Part shown: one piece after another, positions 43,018 to 54,585 of the stretch
How the letters are laid out: every line of letters starts with the position of its first letter
Numbering within the stretch: the stretch's first letter is position 1
Origin: Rhodospirillales bacterium
Lineage (GTDB): Bacteria > Pseudomonadota > Alphaproteobacteria > Rhodospirillales > Magnetovibrionaceae
Assembly: GCA_024653965.1 (NCBI GenBank)
Contig: JANLGW010000057.1
Location: 1 to 58,456 of the forward strand
DNA length: 58,456 bases
Direction of reading: 5' to 3'
The notes under the pieces: model-generated
The model's database searches: none
What the model was told of the DNA's origin: nothing
What the model saw: only the letters and a program-made list of their open reading frames with translations
Translations under genes and position numbers: made by a program

Positions 43018-43188
43018 AAAAAGACCGGGTTCCTGGAGGGGGCTAGGAACCCGGTCAGTTCAGAGAGGAAGTCTCGCGCTCTGGGGGGAGCGGAGAGTCC
43101 ATGTGAAGAGCGCAGGGCATCAGGGGGGGAGGGGGAGGTGTCCCTGCGATCTCCCGATGGTTTTGGGCATTGCCCGCAAACATCGTAT
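43018..43188 (-). ncRNA. Candidate small RNA 1 with C-rich anti-Shine-Dalgarno-like loops
   Basis: Read on the minus strand, the predicted promoter TAGACA-N17-TATATA leads to a ~170-base RNA. Its hairpins are GATG..GGGC AAT GCCC..CATC near the 5' end, CGCAGGG/CCCTGCG (43111-43117/43142-43148) with a 24-base loop containing CCTCCCCCTCCCCCC, and a third with CTCCCCCC in its loop. The terminator is a perfect 12-bp stem (43023-43034/43045-43056) whose loop is AGCCCCCTCC, followed by five T. Such loops could mask GGAGG ribosome sites. The plan resembles the CCUCCUCCC-motif sRNAs known in alphaproteobacteria. Confidence 0.7.
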
Positions 43189-43194
43189 GTCCCT

Positions 43195-43223
43195 TATATA
43201 AGGAATATCTAATGCAGTGTCTA
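43195..43223 (-). promoter_or_regulatory. Predicted promoter of small RNA 1
   Basis: On the minus strand, TAGACA (43223-43218) and TATATA (43200-43195) are spaced by 17 bases, placing the start at about 43188. The flanking sequence is AT-rich and otherwise empty (43224-43400). Confidence 0.55.
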
Positions 43224-43400
43224 GTAGAAAAAAACACGTAAAAAATTTATGGATATTTTGACGATTAGAGCAAAAGAAGACCTTAATGCGCTGATTTTTC
43301 AGAAGAATTTATACTCCAATACCTTGGGGCGATCCTAAACGGAGAAAATAAATTTTATAGGAAATTGGTTTTTTTGACCAGGATCCGGGCGTGAAACTCA

Positions 43401-43565
43401 AAAAAAAGCCCCCGGATCAAAAGATCCAGGGGCAAGTCTAACAGGGAGGCTTCACGTCAGAGAGACGTGTGGACTCAATCAATCCCATGAGGGGGAGGGG
43501 GGCGGGATTGAGAGCCCAACCCAGGTCAGGGACCCGGGAGTGATGCTACAGATGCAGCATCGAAC
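43401..43565 (-). ncRNA. Candidate small RNA 2 with a C-rich anti-Shine-Dalgarno-like loop
   Basis: This is the same plan as small RNA 1, on the same strand just upstream of it. Hairpins are GATGCT/AGCATC (43542-43561), CCCAGGT/ACCCGGG (43520-43538), CAATCCC/GGGATTG (43480-43510) with the 17-base loop containing CCCCCCTCCCCCTC, and CACGTC/GACGTG (43453-43469). The terminator is an 11-bp stem with one mismatch (43409-43419/43424-43434), followed by eight T. No clear promoter was found. It starts about 95 bases after the LysR stop, so it may be processed from that transcript. The 5' end is approximate. Confidence 0.65.
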
Positions 43566-43657
43566 TGTTATTAATGTACGACCCAGGGCCTAAAACCACC
43601 ACCGCCCGTTCGGAAGTGTTGGTATGCGCTTTACGCATGGCTGAACACAAACCGGCC

Positions 43658-44590
43658 TTATTTCGTTTTGAGTAGGTCTTGGCGGATGCGATTGACCAAA
43701 AAGTCCCGGAAAACGCCGATTCGTTTGGAATTTCGCAGTTCTTCGGGATAAACGAAATAGGTGTTGAAGCCCGGCCCTTCCAAGCCCGGCATGACTTCGA
43801 CCAAGTCTTCGGCGTGGCCGGTCATGTAATCCGGTAGGGCGCCGATGCCGATTCCCGACCGTACCGCGCGGTAAATGCCGTAGATGTTGTTGACCTTAAG
43901 TACCGGACGGCGGGGTTTTTCCCCCGCGCCGATTTCCAAAAGCCAGTTGAGGTTGGATACCGGCGGTGCGGCGTCGTCGCCATAAATGACCAGTTTGTGT
44001 TGATCCAATTCCTCGACCGTGCGCGGTAGGCCGTGTTCCTTGATGTATTGGGGCGAGGCGTAGATGCGGTAATGCACCTCCATCAATTGGCGCTGGATCA
44101 GGTCCGGCTGGGTCGGCGGGCGCACCCGGATGGCCACGTCGGCTTGACGCATGGAAATATCCAGCTCGTCGTCGGAAAGCACTAATGAGACGTCGATGTC
44201 GGGGAATTCTTCGATGAATTCCTTGAGCCGACGGGTGAGCCAGATGGAACCGAACGCCACCGTGGTGGTGATGCGAAGCGGCCCCCACGGGCGTTCGCGG
44301 GTATCCATGATGCGCGCGGTGGTGAAGGCCAGCTTGGAAAACATTTCACGCGTGGTACGGTCCAGCAATTCGCCTTGCTCGGTCAAGATCAAGCCGCGAG
44401 CATGGCGGTGGAACAGGGAAATGCCCAAGCTTTCTTCCAGTGCGCTGATTTGGCGCGACACCGCCGATTGGCTAAGGTTCAGCGCTTCGCCCGCGTGGGT
44501 AAAGCTGCCTGCCTCGGCCACGGCGTGAAAGACGCGCAGTTTGTCCCAATCCAATATGCCGCCGATTTCGCTTTCGCGTGCGCGATCCAT
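43658..44590 (-). CDS. LysR-family transcriptional regulator
   Basis: The product is 310 residues. The N-terminal winged helix (DWDKLRVFHAVAEAGSFTHAGEALNLSQSAVSRQISALEESLG pattern at about residues 14-56) is followed by a periplasmic-binding-type effector domain (GPLRITTTVAFG, IGIGALPDYM). The family is usually autoregulated and often controls a neighbour. Here trxB lies directly upstream on the same strand, 28 bases away, so this regulator may be co-transcribed with thioredoxin reductase. The effector is unknown. Confidence 0.9.
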   Translation of the reverse strand: MDRARESEIGGILDWDKLRVFHAVAEAGSFTHAGEALNLSQSAVSRQISALEESLGISLFHRHARGLILTEQGELLDRTTREMFSKLAFTTARIMDTRERPWGPLRITTTVAFGSIWLTRRLKEFIEEFPDIDVSLVLSDDELDISMRQADVAIRVRPPTQPDLIQRQLMEVHYRIYASPQYIKEHGLPRTVEELDQHKLVIYGDDAAPPVSNLNWLLEIGAGEKPRRPVLKVNNIYGIYRAVRSGIGIGALPDYMTGHAEDLVEVMPGLEGPGFNTYFVYPEELRNSKRIGVFRDFLVNRIRQDLLKTK

Positions 44591-44618
44591 CGCTTGTATC
44601 CCTATGCTCTAACGGCCG

Positions 44619-45635
<1,017 letters not shown>

Positions 45636-45694
45636 CTAACCTAAAATAAGGCGGCAAGGCGGGCGGAGCAAGCGAAGGTCGCAGCGGTTTGGGG

Positions 45695-46543
45695 TTATTT
45701 GCAGCGTTTCACAAAACTGCTCAACTTGCGGTCTTTCAAGAGCGCCGCGATGCCTAAGCTCTTGGCCCGATTACAAGCATTAAGCCAAGCCGACGACTGA
45801 TCAGGGATTTGGTCCGTGTATTCCACGGCAAAAACGGCTTTGCCGGCCTGCACCATGGGTGTCAGGGCTTGGCACCAGTTCTGATTGAGACAATCTTCGG
45901 CCAATGCCCAGTCGAAGCTATCGATCAACTGGGGCAAAAGATCGGGGGTATTTTTGAGAGCGATGCTCAGCCCCCTGTCGTGGGCCATTTGCGCCAGCCA
46001 GCGGTTAAAGCGTACTTGATCAACGGCAGTAAGGGGAAAACCGGTGTTGTTGTCATAACCGTCGATATTATCCGGCTCTACGGCATCAAATCCTTTATCG
46101 CGGCATAAATCGAATCGGGCTTCAAGGATGGGTTTGAGACTATTGATGGCGCGTATATCCAACCACCGTTCACCCTCCCAGCCTTCATAAGATTTGCCCA
46201 GAATTTGGGGTGGAAAATCCTTGGCGTCTTCGCGCCAATCCTCCCACGCTCCAGCATTGATGTAACAGACCAGGCGTACGCCTTGGGCTTTTAATTGGGC
46301 AATATCTTGGGGTATTGCTTCGAACAGGTCCAAGTCCAAGACATCGACGGGGTGTTTTAGGTCGAACGGCTCGCTCAGCTGCCAATCGAAGCGGGCAAGG
46401 GGAGCGGGAATCCATAGGGTCTCAGCGGGTTGGGCCGACGCGGTGGTGCCCGCCCAAAACAGGGCAAGGCAATACCCGACAAGCGGGTGGGCAGCCCGAA
46501 TGAGGCGTTGTAAAGTTGCGTCAAGGCGCACGGAAAATCTCAT
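45695..46543 (-). CDS. Secreted GH114-family protein (endo-alpha-1,4-polygalactosaminidase-like)
   Basis: The product is 282 residues with an N-terminal signal segment ending near ASAQ, so it is exported. The body has the TIM-barrel signatures of glycoside hydrolase family 114: VRLVCYINAGAWEDWR, FPPQILGKSYEGWEGERWLDIR, KGFDAVEPDNIDGY and FNRWLAQMAHDRGL. Carboxylates in EPDNIDGY are candidate catalytic residues. Relatives degrade galactosaminogalactan-type or similar amino-sugar polymers. It is divergent from the Lrp-type regulator gene. Confidence 0.87.
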   Translation of the reverse strand: MRFSVRLDATLQRLIRAAHPLVGYCLALFWAGTTASAQPAETLWIPAPLARFDWQLSEPFDLKHPVDVLDLDLFEAIPQDIAQLKAQGVRLVCYINAGAWEDWREDAKDFPPQILGKSYEGWEGERWLDIRAINSLKPILEARFDLCRDKGFDAVEPDNIDGYDNNTGFPLTAVDQVRFNRWLAQMAHDRGLSIALKNTPDLLPQLIDSFDWALAEDCLNQNWCQALTPMVQAGKAVFAVEYTDQIPDQSSAWLNACNRAKSLGIAALLKDRKLSSFVKRCK

Positions 46544-46561
46544 GCAATACTTCTTGCCCTG

Positions 46562-46585
46562 GTGTAATGAGTAATATAATTACAC
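46562..46585. promoter_or_regulatory. Dyad overlapping the -10 of the Lrp-type regulator gene
   Basis: GTGTAAT (46562-46568) and ATTACAC (46579-46585) are a perfect 7-base inverted repeat with a 10-base spacer. TATAAT (46575-46580) lies inside it. This suggests autorepression and possibly control of the divergent GH114 gene. Confidence 0.5.
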
Positions 46586-46610
46586 ATTTGCAGTAGGAGC
46601 CCAAGCCATC

Positions 46611-47090
46611 ATGAGCGCAACTCGCGTTAAATTAGACAAAATCGACCGCCATATCTTGCGGGATTTGCAAGACGATGGACGCATCACCAACGTGGAACTG
46701 GCGCGGCGCGCCGGAATTTCCGCGCCGCCGTGTCTGCGTCGGGTGCGGGCGTTGGAAGAATCGGGCTTCATTTTAGGCTATCACGCCGATTTGGACCCGC
46801 GCGCGCTGGGTTACAACGTCACGGTGTTTGCTCACGTGGGGCTGAAAAGTCAGGCTGAAACCGATTTGGATGCGTTCGAAGCCTTAGTCAATTCCTGGCC
46901 GGAAGTGCGCGAATGCCACATGCTGGCGGGCGAAACGGACTTTTTGCTGAAGGTCGTGGCCCCCGATTGGGAACAATACCAGAGCTTCCTCACCACCAAA
47001 TTGACGGCGGCGGCCAACGTCAGCCACGTCAAATCCGCGCTGAGCGTGCGCACCTCCAAACAATTGCCGGGCGTGCCGATCGAGGTTTGA
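46611..47090 (+). CDS. Lrp/AsnC-family transcriptional regulator
   Basis: The product is 159 residues. The N-terminal helix-turn-helix (LDKIDRHILRDLQDDGRITNVELARRAGISAPPCLRRVRALEE pattern) is followed by the RAM ligand-binding domain (VTVFAHVGLKSQAETDLDAFE, VRECHMLAGETDFLLKV). The family binds amino acids and regulates genes as octamers. The promoter region carries a 24-base dyad over the -10, suggesting autoregulation. Specific ligand and targets are unknown. Confidence 0.92.
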   Translation: MSATRVKLDKIDRHILRDLQDDGRITNVELARRAGISAPPCLRRVRALEESGFILGYHADLDPRALGYNVTVFAHVGLKSQAETDLDAFEALVNSWPEVRECHMLAGETDFLLKVVAPDWEQYQSFLTTKLTAAANVSHVKSALSVRTSKQLPGVPIEV

Positions 47091-47146
47091 GGCTTGGCCT
47101 CAACCCAATTGTCGGATTTTGCCGTACATCATGATCGTACGTAGGT

Positions 47147-47668
47147 TCATATCGGCATAAAAGCTGATGTGACCATGCCGATTGATGCAGCCCCGCCATA
47201 CATCCACTTTTCATTATTTGGTAGAAATGGGTGTGAATTTTCGTAAACGCGGACAAGCGGTTTTATAATGAAAATGACGACGGCAATGTAAAAACCGATG
47301 AGAAGGATAACGCTAAATATTCCAAGGAAAAGGGCCTTGGTTAGGGGTTGGCCATCGATAAAACTGAGGAAGGTGGTAAACGTATTTAATAAATGCTGAG
47401 CCCAAGTTGACGCCATTGACGTGCCGGGGGTGAATCCAAATAAAATGATATAATTCAAAATAAACGAAATAAAACCAATGAGCGCTGCCCGCAAAATTTT
47501 ATGTTGAGGAAACGGTATGCGGAATTTGTGGGTTTGAGCTGAATCGTTGGATGTATCAGTTTTTTCTGCGGATCGGCCAAACCGTTCAAAGGCTTTGTTG
47601 ATGATGATTTTTAAGGCCAAGATTGTAAAGATGCTGAGCAGAAGAATGGTTATGGTATCGCCGCTCAT
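47147..47668 (-). CDS. Membrane protein of unknown function, AT-richer than its neighbours
   Basis: The product is 173 residues. Hydrophobic segments lie at about 5-24, 60-80, 90-105 and 110-135. A hydrophilic stretch with many Ser/Thr/Asp separates the first two. The N-terminus MSGDTITILLLSIFTILALK could be an uncleaved anchor. Base composition and codon use are visibly more AT-rich than the surrounding genes, so it may be acquired. No family was recognised. It lies between the Lrp-type gene and greA. Confidence 0.62.
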   Translation of the reverse strand: MSGDTITILLLSIFTILALKIIINKAFERFGRSAEKTDTSNDSAQTHKFRIPFPQHKILRAALIGFISFILNYIILFGFTPGTSMASTWAQHLLNTFTTFLSFIDGQPLTKALFLGIFSVILLIGFYIAVVIFIIKPLVRVYENSHPFLPNNEKWMYGGAASIGMVTSAFMPI

Positions 47669-47739
47669 TTCTGCATCGCCCTTACCCTGAAACCCTTATC
47701 GCATTGACCAGGTCGTCATTGGTGTTCATGTGGCGGTGT

Positions 47740-47787
47740 TTAGATGTAGTCCACCTTCACGATTTCATACGATTTTGAGCCGCCGGG
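47740..47787 (-). pseudogene. Second, orphan copy of the greA 3' end
   Basis: Fifteen codons plus TAA repeat the last residues of greA (GGSKSYEIVKVDYI). Against the intact copy 83 bases away, the only differences are three synonymous third positions and the stop codon (TAA against TGA). It looks like the leftover end of a divergent greA allele after replacement or duplication. Confidence 0.8.
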
Positions 47788-47822
47788 GTTCGGGGTATCC
47801 CCGGAAATAGAACCGGCGGCGC

Positions 47823-48299
47823 TCAGATGTAATCGACTTTCACGATTTCATACGATTTTGAGCCGCCGGGCGTTTTGACTTCGACGCGTTCACCTAAGCT
47901 TTTGCCGATCAGGCCGCGCGCCAAGGGCGAGCCGACGGACAGCTTGCCTTTTTCGATGCTGCTTTCGTGCTGGCCGACGATTTGATAGGTCGATTCTTCG
48001 TCGGTGTCTTCATCGGCCAAGATGATGGTGGCGCCAAAACGCACGATGTCGCCCGACAGTTTGGTCGGGTCAATCACTTCGGCGTGGCTGATGATCGCTT
48101 CGAGTTCCTTGATGCGGCCCTCGATGAAGCTCTGGCGTTCACGCGCGGCGTGGTATTCGGCGTTTTCCGACAGATCGCCGTGTTCGCGCGCTTCTGAAAT
48201 GGCGCGGATGACGGCGTTGCGTTCCACGTCTTTCAACTGGCGCAGTTCGATTTCCAACTGCTTGAGACCGCCGGCGGTCATCGGAATTTTTTCCATCAA
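47823..48299 (-). CDS. greA: Transcription elongation factor GreA
   Basis: GreA enters the RNA polymerase secondary channel and stimulates cleavage of backtracked RNA. The 158-residue protein has the N-terminal coiled coil (GGLKQLEIELRQLKDVERNAVI), the acidic tip DLSENAEYHAARERQ with the catalytic Asp/Glu pair, and the C-terminal FKBP-like domain ending SYEIVKVDYI. Length is normal. Two Met codons open the frame. The 3' end is duplicated just downstream. It is followed upstream on the same strand by carB. Confidence 0.96.
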   Translation of the reverse strand: MMEKIPMTAGGLKQLEIELRQLKDVERNAVIRAISEAREHGDLSENAEYHAARERQSFIEGRIKELEAIISHAEVIDPTKLSGDIVRFGATIILADEDTDEESTYQIVGQHESSIEKGKLSVGSPLARGLIGKSLGERVEVKTPGGSKSYEIVKVDYI

Positions 48300-48407
48300 G
48301 ATTCTCTTTGTTAGCTTTGGCGAACGGCGGGGAATAAAAAGACGGCGGCCTCGCCGACTGTTTCAAGCCAGGGGCCGCACGCCGGGATCATAACCCGCCA
48401 GCGTTTA

Positions 48408-51670
<3,263 letters not shown>

Positions 51671-51671
<1 letters not shown>

Positions 51672-52351
51672 TAGCTCATTATCCAGTCAAAGAGGGCTTT
51701 GACAGCAGCCTTGGCTGCTTCGCCCATCGCTGCGCCAGTAAACTTTTCGGAGATGTATTTAAGGGGCTTCACCAGACCGGCCATGACTTGGTCCTTGGTA
51801 GGGAGCCCTTCTTTGATCTGCTTTAGTGTTTCGCCAATTGACCAAACGATAAGGCTGCGCTCTTCCGGTTCTGACTCTGCATATCCATTGTTCCCCTTAA
51901 TCACGTCGAAAGCTGTTTCTGTTGTTTCAACAGCTGATTCGTATGCTCGCCCAGATCGCTCGAGCGGAAGGGGGGACCAGCTATCTGCTTCATCATCAGT
52001 TGATCTTGCTTCGGGAACATGGTTGTTTTGCTCATCCTCATCGAGCCACTCATCGCCATACTGCTTCAGGGCTGACACAGTCGAGTGAGGTACGTCTAAC
52101 TGACTTTGCACATAATCAATTCCCATGCCCGTAATCTCATAGCGATTAGCCTGTTCAAGCGGATATTGAATGTGAACCAATTCTGCATCCTCAAGGCGCT
52201 TGATTGCAGATTTAAAAAAGGTTGTGGTGATTTTCACTGAGAACAAATTGGTGATTTCAACTTCGATCAAACGACCGCCATGCTCCGCAGCATGTAGATA
52301 CATTTTATAAAGGATTGCGTCAGATAGGATGGATAACTTGAGTTTTCTCAT
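51671..52351 (-). CDS. Unknown protein with a possible winged-helix start, inserted between carA and carB
   Basis: The product is 226 residues from the ATG at 52351, which overlaps the carA TGA (TGATG); its TAA overlaps the carB ATG (TAATG). The gene is therefore coupled to both CPS subunits. The N-terminal ~85 residues ([54 protein letters not shown]) look like a small winged-helix DNA-binding fold. The middle is acidic and disordered-looking ([22 protein letters not shown]). The C-terminal ~60 residues are helical. Codon use is less GC-rich than carA or carB, suggesting later acquisition. Function unknown. Confidence 0.75.
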
Positions 52352-53604
52352 CACCCCTCCATCAACTTGACGAAGCGGTCGAACAGGTAGTGGCTGTCCG
52401 CAGGGCCGGGGCTGGCTTCGGGGTGGTACTGGACCGAGTAGACCGGTTTGCCCTCAATCTTGATGCCTTCGACGCTGCCGTCGAACAGCGACGTGTGGGT
52501 TTCGATCACGCTTTTGGGCAGTGTTTCGCGCACCACTTCAAAACCGTGGTTCTGGCTGGTGATTTCGACCTTGCCCGTTTCAATATCTTTGACCGGGTGG
52601 TTGGCGCCGCGATGGCCCAAGTGCATTTTGCGCGTTTTGGCACCCATTGCGAGGGCGAGCAATTGATGGCCCAAACAAATGCCGAATAAGGGTTTTCCGG
52701 AAGCGATCACGCCTTGGATCATCGGCACCGCGTATACGCCCGTCGCCGCCGGGTCGCCGGGGCCGTTCGATAAAAATACGCCGTCGGGGTTCAGTTTTAA
52801 GATGGCTTCGGCGGTGGTATTGCCCGGCACCACGGTGACGCGGCAGCCCACATTGGCCAAGCAGCGCAGGATGTTTTTCTTGGCCCCGAAATCGACCGCC
52901 ACCACATGGTGTTTGGGTGCGGTTTGGGTGCCGTAACCGCCCGCGATGGCCCATTCGGTTTCCTGCCACTCGTAACGTTCGGTGCAGCTGACTTCTTTGG
53001 CCAGGTCCATGCCTTCGAGCGACGGCCAGTTGGCGGCCATGGTGACCAAGGCCTCGGTATCGATGCCGCTGTCGTCGGCTTCGGCCGCGTTCAAATGCAA
53101 GATCACGCCATTGGGCGCGCCGCCATCGCGGATACGCCGCGTGAGGCGTCGTGTATCCACACCCGCGATGGCAACCAGTTGGTTTGCTTTGAGCCAGGCG
53201 TCGAAGTGGCTCAACGCGCGCCAGTTGGCCGGGTCGGTGATGTCGGCGCGCAGCACGCAGCCGCGCACGGCGGGTTTGTTCGATTCCACGTCTTCGAAAT
53301 TGGTGCCGACGTTGCCGATGTGGGGAAAGGTAAAGGTGATGATCTGCCCGGCGTAGGACGGGTCGGACAAGGTTTCTTGATAACCCGTCAGGCTGGTGTT
53401 GAAACACACTTCGCCCAGCGCTACGCCTTCGGCGCCTGCGCCCCGGCCCCAAAATACCGAACCGTCGCTGAGCACCAAAGCGGCGTTGCAGCCCTTGGGC
53501 CGGGTGGTGTTGAGGTGGTCTTCAGAAATGGCCTGAGACGCCTGGTGCGCGGAAAGATTCGTCCCCTCCGGCGTGGCGGGGGCGTTCGGCAGGGTCTCGG
53601 CCAT
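52351..53604 (-). CDS. carA: Carbamoyl phosphate synthase small subunit
   Basis: CarA hydrolyses glutamine and channels ammonia to CarB. The 417-residue protein runs from the ATG at 53604, with GAGGA upstream. The N-terminal CPSase domain includes AALVLSDGSVFWGRG and FNTSLTGYQETLSDPSYAGQI. The class I glutaminase domain has the nucleophile in FGICLGHQLLALAMG and the His/Glu in VQYHPEASPGP. It has about 40 extra N-terminal residues compared with E. coli. The gene after it is not carB but an unknown coupled gene. Confidence 0.96.
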   Translation of the reverse strand: MAETLPNAPATPEGTNLSAHQASQAISEDHLNTTRPKGCNAALVLSDGSVFWGRGAGAEGVALGEVCFNTSLTGYQETLSDPSYAGQIITFTFPHIGNVGTNFEDVESNKPAVRGCVLRADITDPANWRALSHFDAWLKANQLVAIAGVDTRRLTRRIRDGGAPNGVILHLNAAEADDSGIDTEALVTMAANWPSLEGMDLAKEVSCTERYEWQETEWAIAGGYGTQTAPKHHVVAVDFGAKKNILRCLANVGCRVTVVPGNTTAEAILKLNPDGVFLSNGPGDPAATGVYAVPMIQGVIASGKPLFGICLGHQLLALAMGAKTRKMHLGHRGANHPVKDIETGKVEITSQNHGFEVVRETLPKSVIETHTSLFDGSVEGIKIEGKPVYSVQYHPEASPGPADSHYLFDRFVKLMEG

Positions 53605-53894
53605 GGTGGCGATCCTCAATCAGGAGCTGTCAAACCGTTGAGCAAGGCGGGGGAGGCCGGCGCGTTTGCGCCAAACGCATGCCACTCAGCGGCGATTTGG
53701 GAGTGTTTACGGGAATCTAGGCCCGGCGTCAAGACTCAGATGAATAAAAATAGTCTTTAATTTCAAATAGTTACAAACTTTTTCACATTTGCCTTCGGGT
53801 TCGTTTTCGGCTAATCTCTCGCCTTTCTTAAAAATAGCCCCGAAGCGGGCCCAATGGGGGCTTAAACGGGCGGTGTGCTCCCAGGGAGGATTCT

Positions 53895-54356
53895 ATGCTG
53901 CGCAGTCGAATTTCCGAGGCTCTTAAGGCCGCCATGAAGGCAAAAGAAGCCATCGCCCTGTCCACGGTGCGCCTGATTCAGGCCGCGTTGAAAGACCGTG
54001 ACATCGCCGCGCGTTCCAAGGGCAACATGAACGGCATCGGCGACGAAGAAATCTTGTCCATGCTGCAATCGATGATCAAACAGCGCCGCGACAGCATCGA
54101 ATTGTACGAAAAAGGCGGGCGTCCCGAACTGGCCGACCGCGAGGCTCAGGAAATCGACATCATCGAAGGGTTTCTGCCCGCGCAGATGGACGATGCCGCC
54201 GTCGACGCCGCTCTTAAAGCCGTCATCCACGAGCTGGAGGCCGCTTCCATGAAGGACATGGGGCGGGTTATGGCGGCGTTGAAGGAACGTTATGCGGGCT
54301 CGATGGATTTCACCAAGGCGAGCGCTTTGGTCAAGGCGAAACTGAGCGGTAACTGA
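53895..54356 (+). CDS. GatB/YqeY domain-containing protein
   Basis: The product is 153 residues, the stand-alone YqeY form of the domain found at the end of GatB. Motifs are LRSRISEALKAAMKAKEAIALSTVRLI, EEILSMLQSMIKQRRDSIELYEKGGR, EIDIIEGFLPAQM and MKDMGRVMAALKERY. Its role is not settled; the GatB tail helps tRNA amidation, and stand-alone copies are often next to dnaG as here. It has a GGGAGGA ribosome site and lies divergent from carA. Confidence 0.92.
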   Translation: MLRSRISEALKAAMKAKEAIALSTVRLIQAALKDRDIAARSKGNMNGIGDEEILSMLQSMIKQRRDSIELYEKGGRPELADREAQEIDIIEGFLPAQMDDAAVDAALKAVIHELEAASMKDMGRVMAALKERYAGSMDFTKASALVKAKLSGN

Positions 54357-54448
54357 GCCGCTGCGATTCGCGCTTCCGCTCGATTTTCGTCAATCCCAGC
54401 GGGTGTTCTATAACCGTTTGATTTTAATGAAAAATATAGCTTTACCCC

Positions 54449-54487
54449 TGTGAATAAGGCTGTGGATAACTATGTATCCCTTATAAT
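54449..54487. promoter_or_regulatory. Two DnaA-box-like sites and a TATAAT upstream of dnaG
   Basis: TGTGAATAA (54449-54457) and TGTGGATAA (54461-54469) are direct repeats 12 bases apart. Read in reverse they are TTATTCACA and TTATCCACA, which fit the DnaA-box consensus. A TATAAT -10 follows at 54482-54487, so DnaA could regulate dnaG-rpoD transcription. The neighbourhood is AT-rich. Confidence 0.6.
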
Positions 54488-54585
54488 AAGTATTCGTTGG
54501 CGGCAAAACGCGGGCGGATATCATGAGCGGGCTTTTGGGGCGACCGTTTATGGAAAAAGCGCCTCGAAGCATTTGAAAGGGTTAC

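Noticed and set aside
43249-43338. 29-codon frame between the two sRNA candidates
   Set aside because: It has no ribosome site and lies in AT-rich sequence where short frames arise easily. No sign of function.
53832-53866. AGCCCC/GGGGCT hairpin with a T-rich flank on the minus strand, considered as a carA attenuator
   Set aside because: It would need a promoter inside the divergent GatB/YqeY gene. No leader peptide or alternative fold was found.
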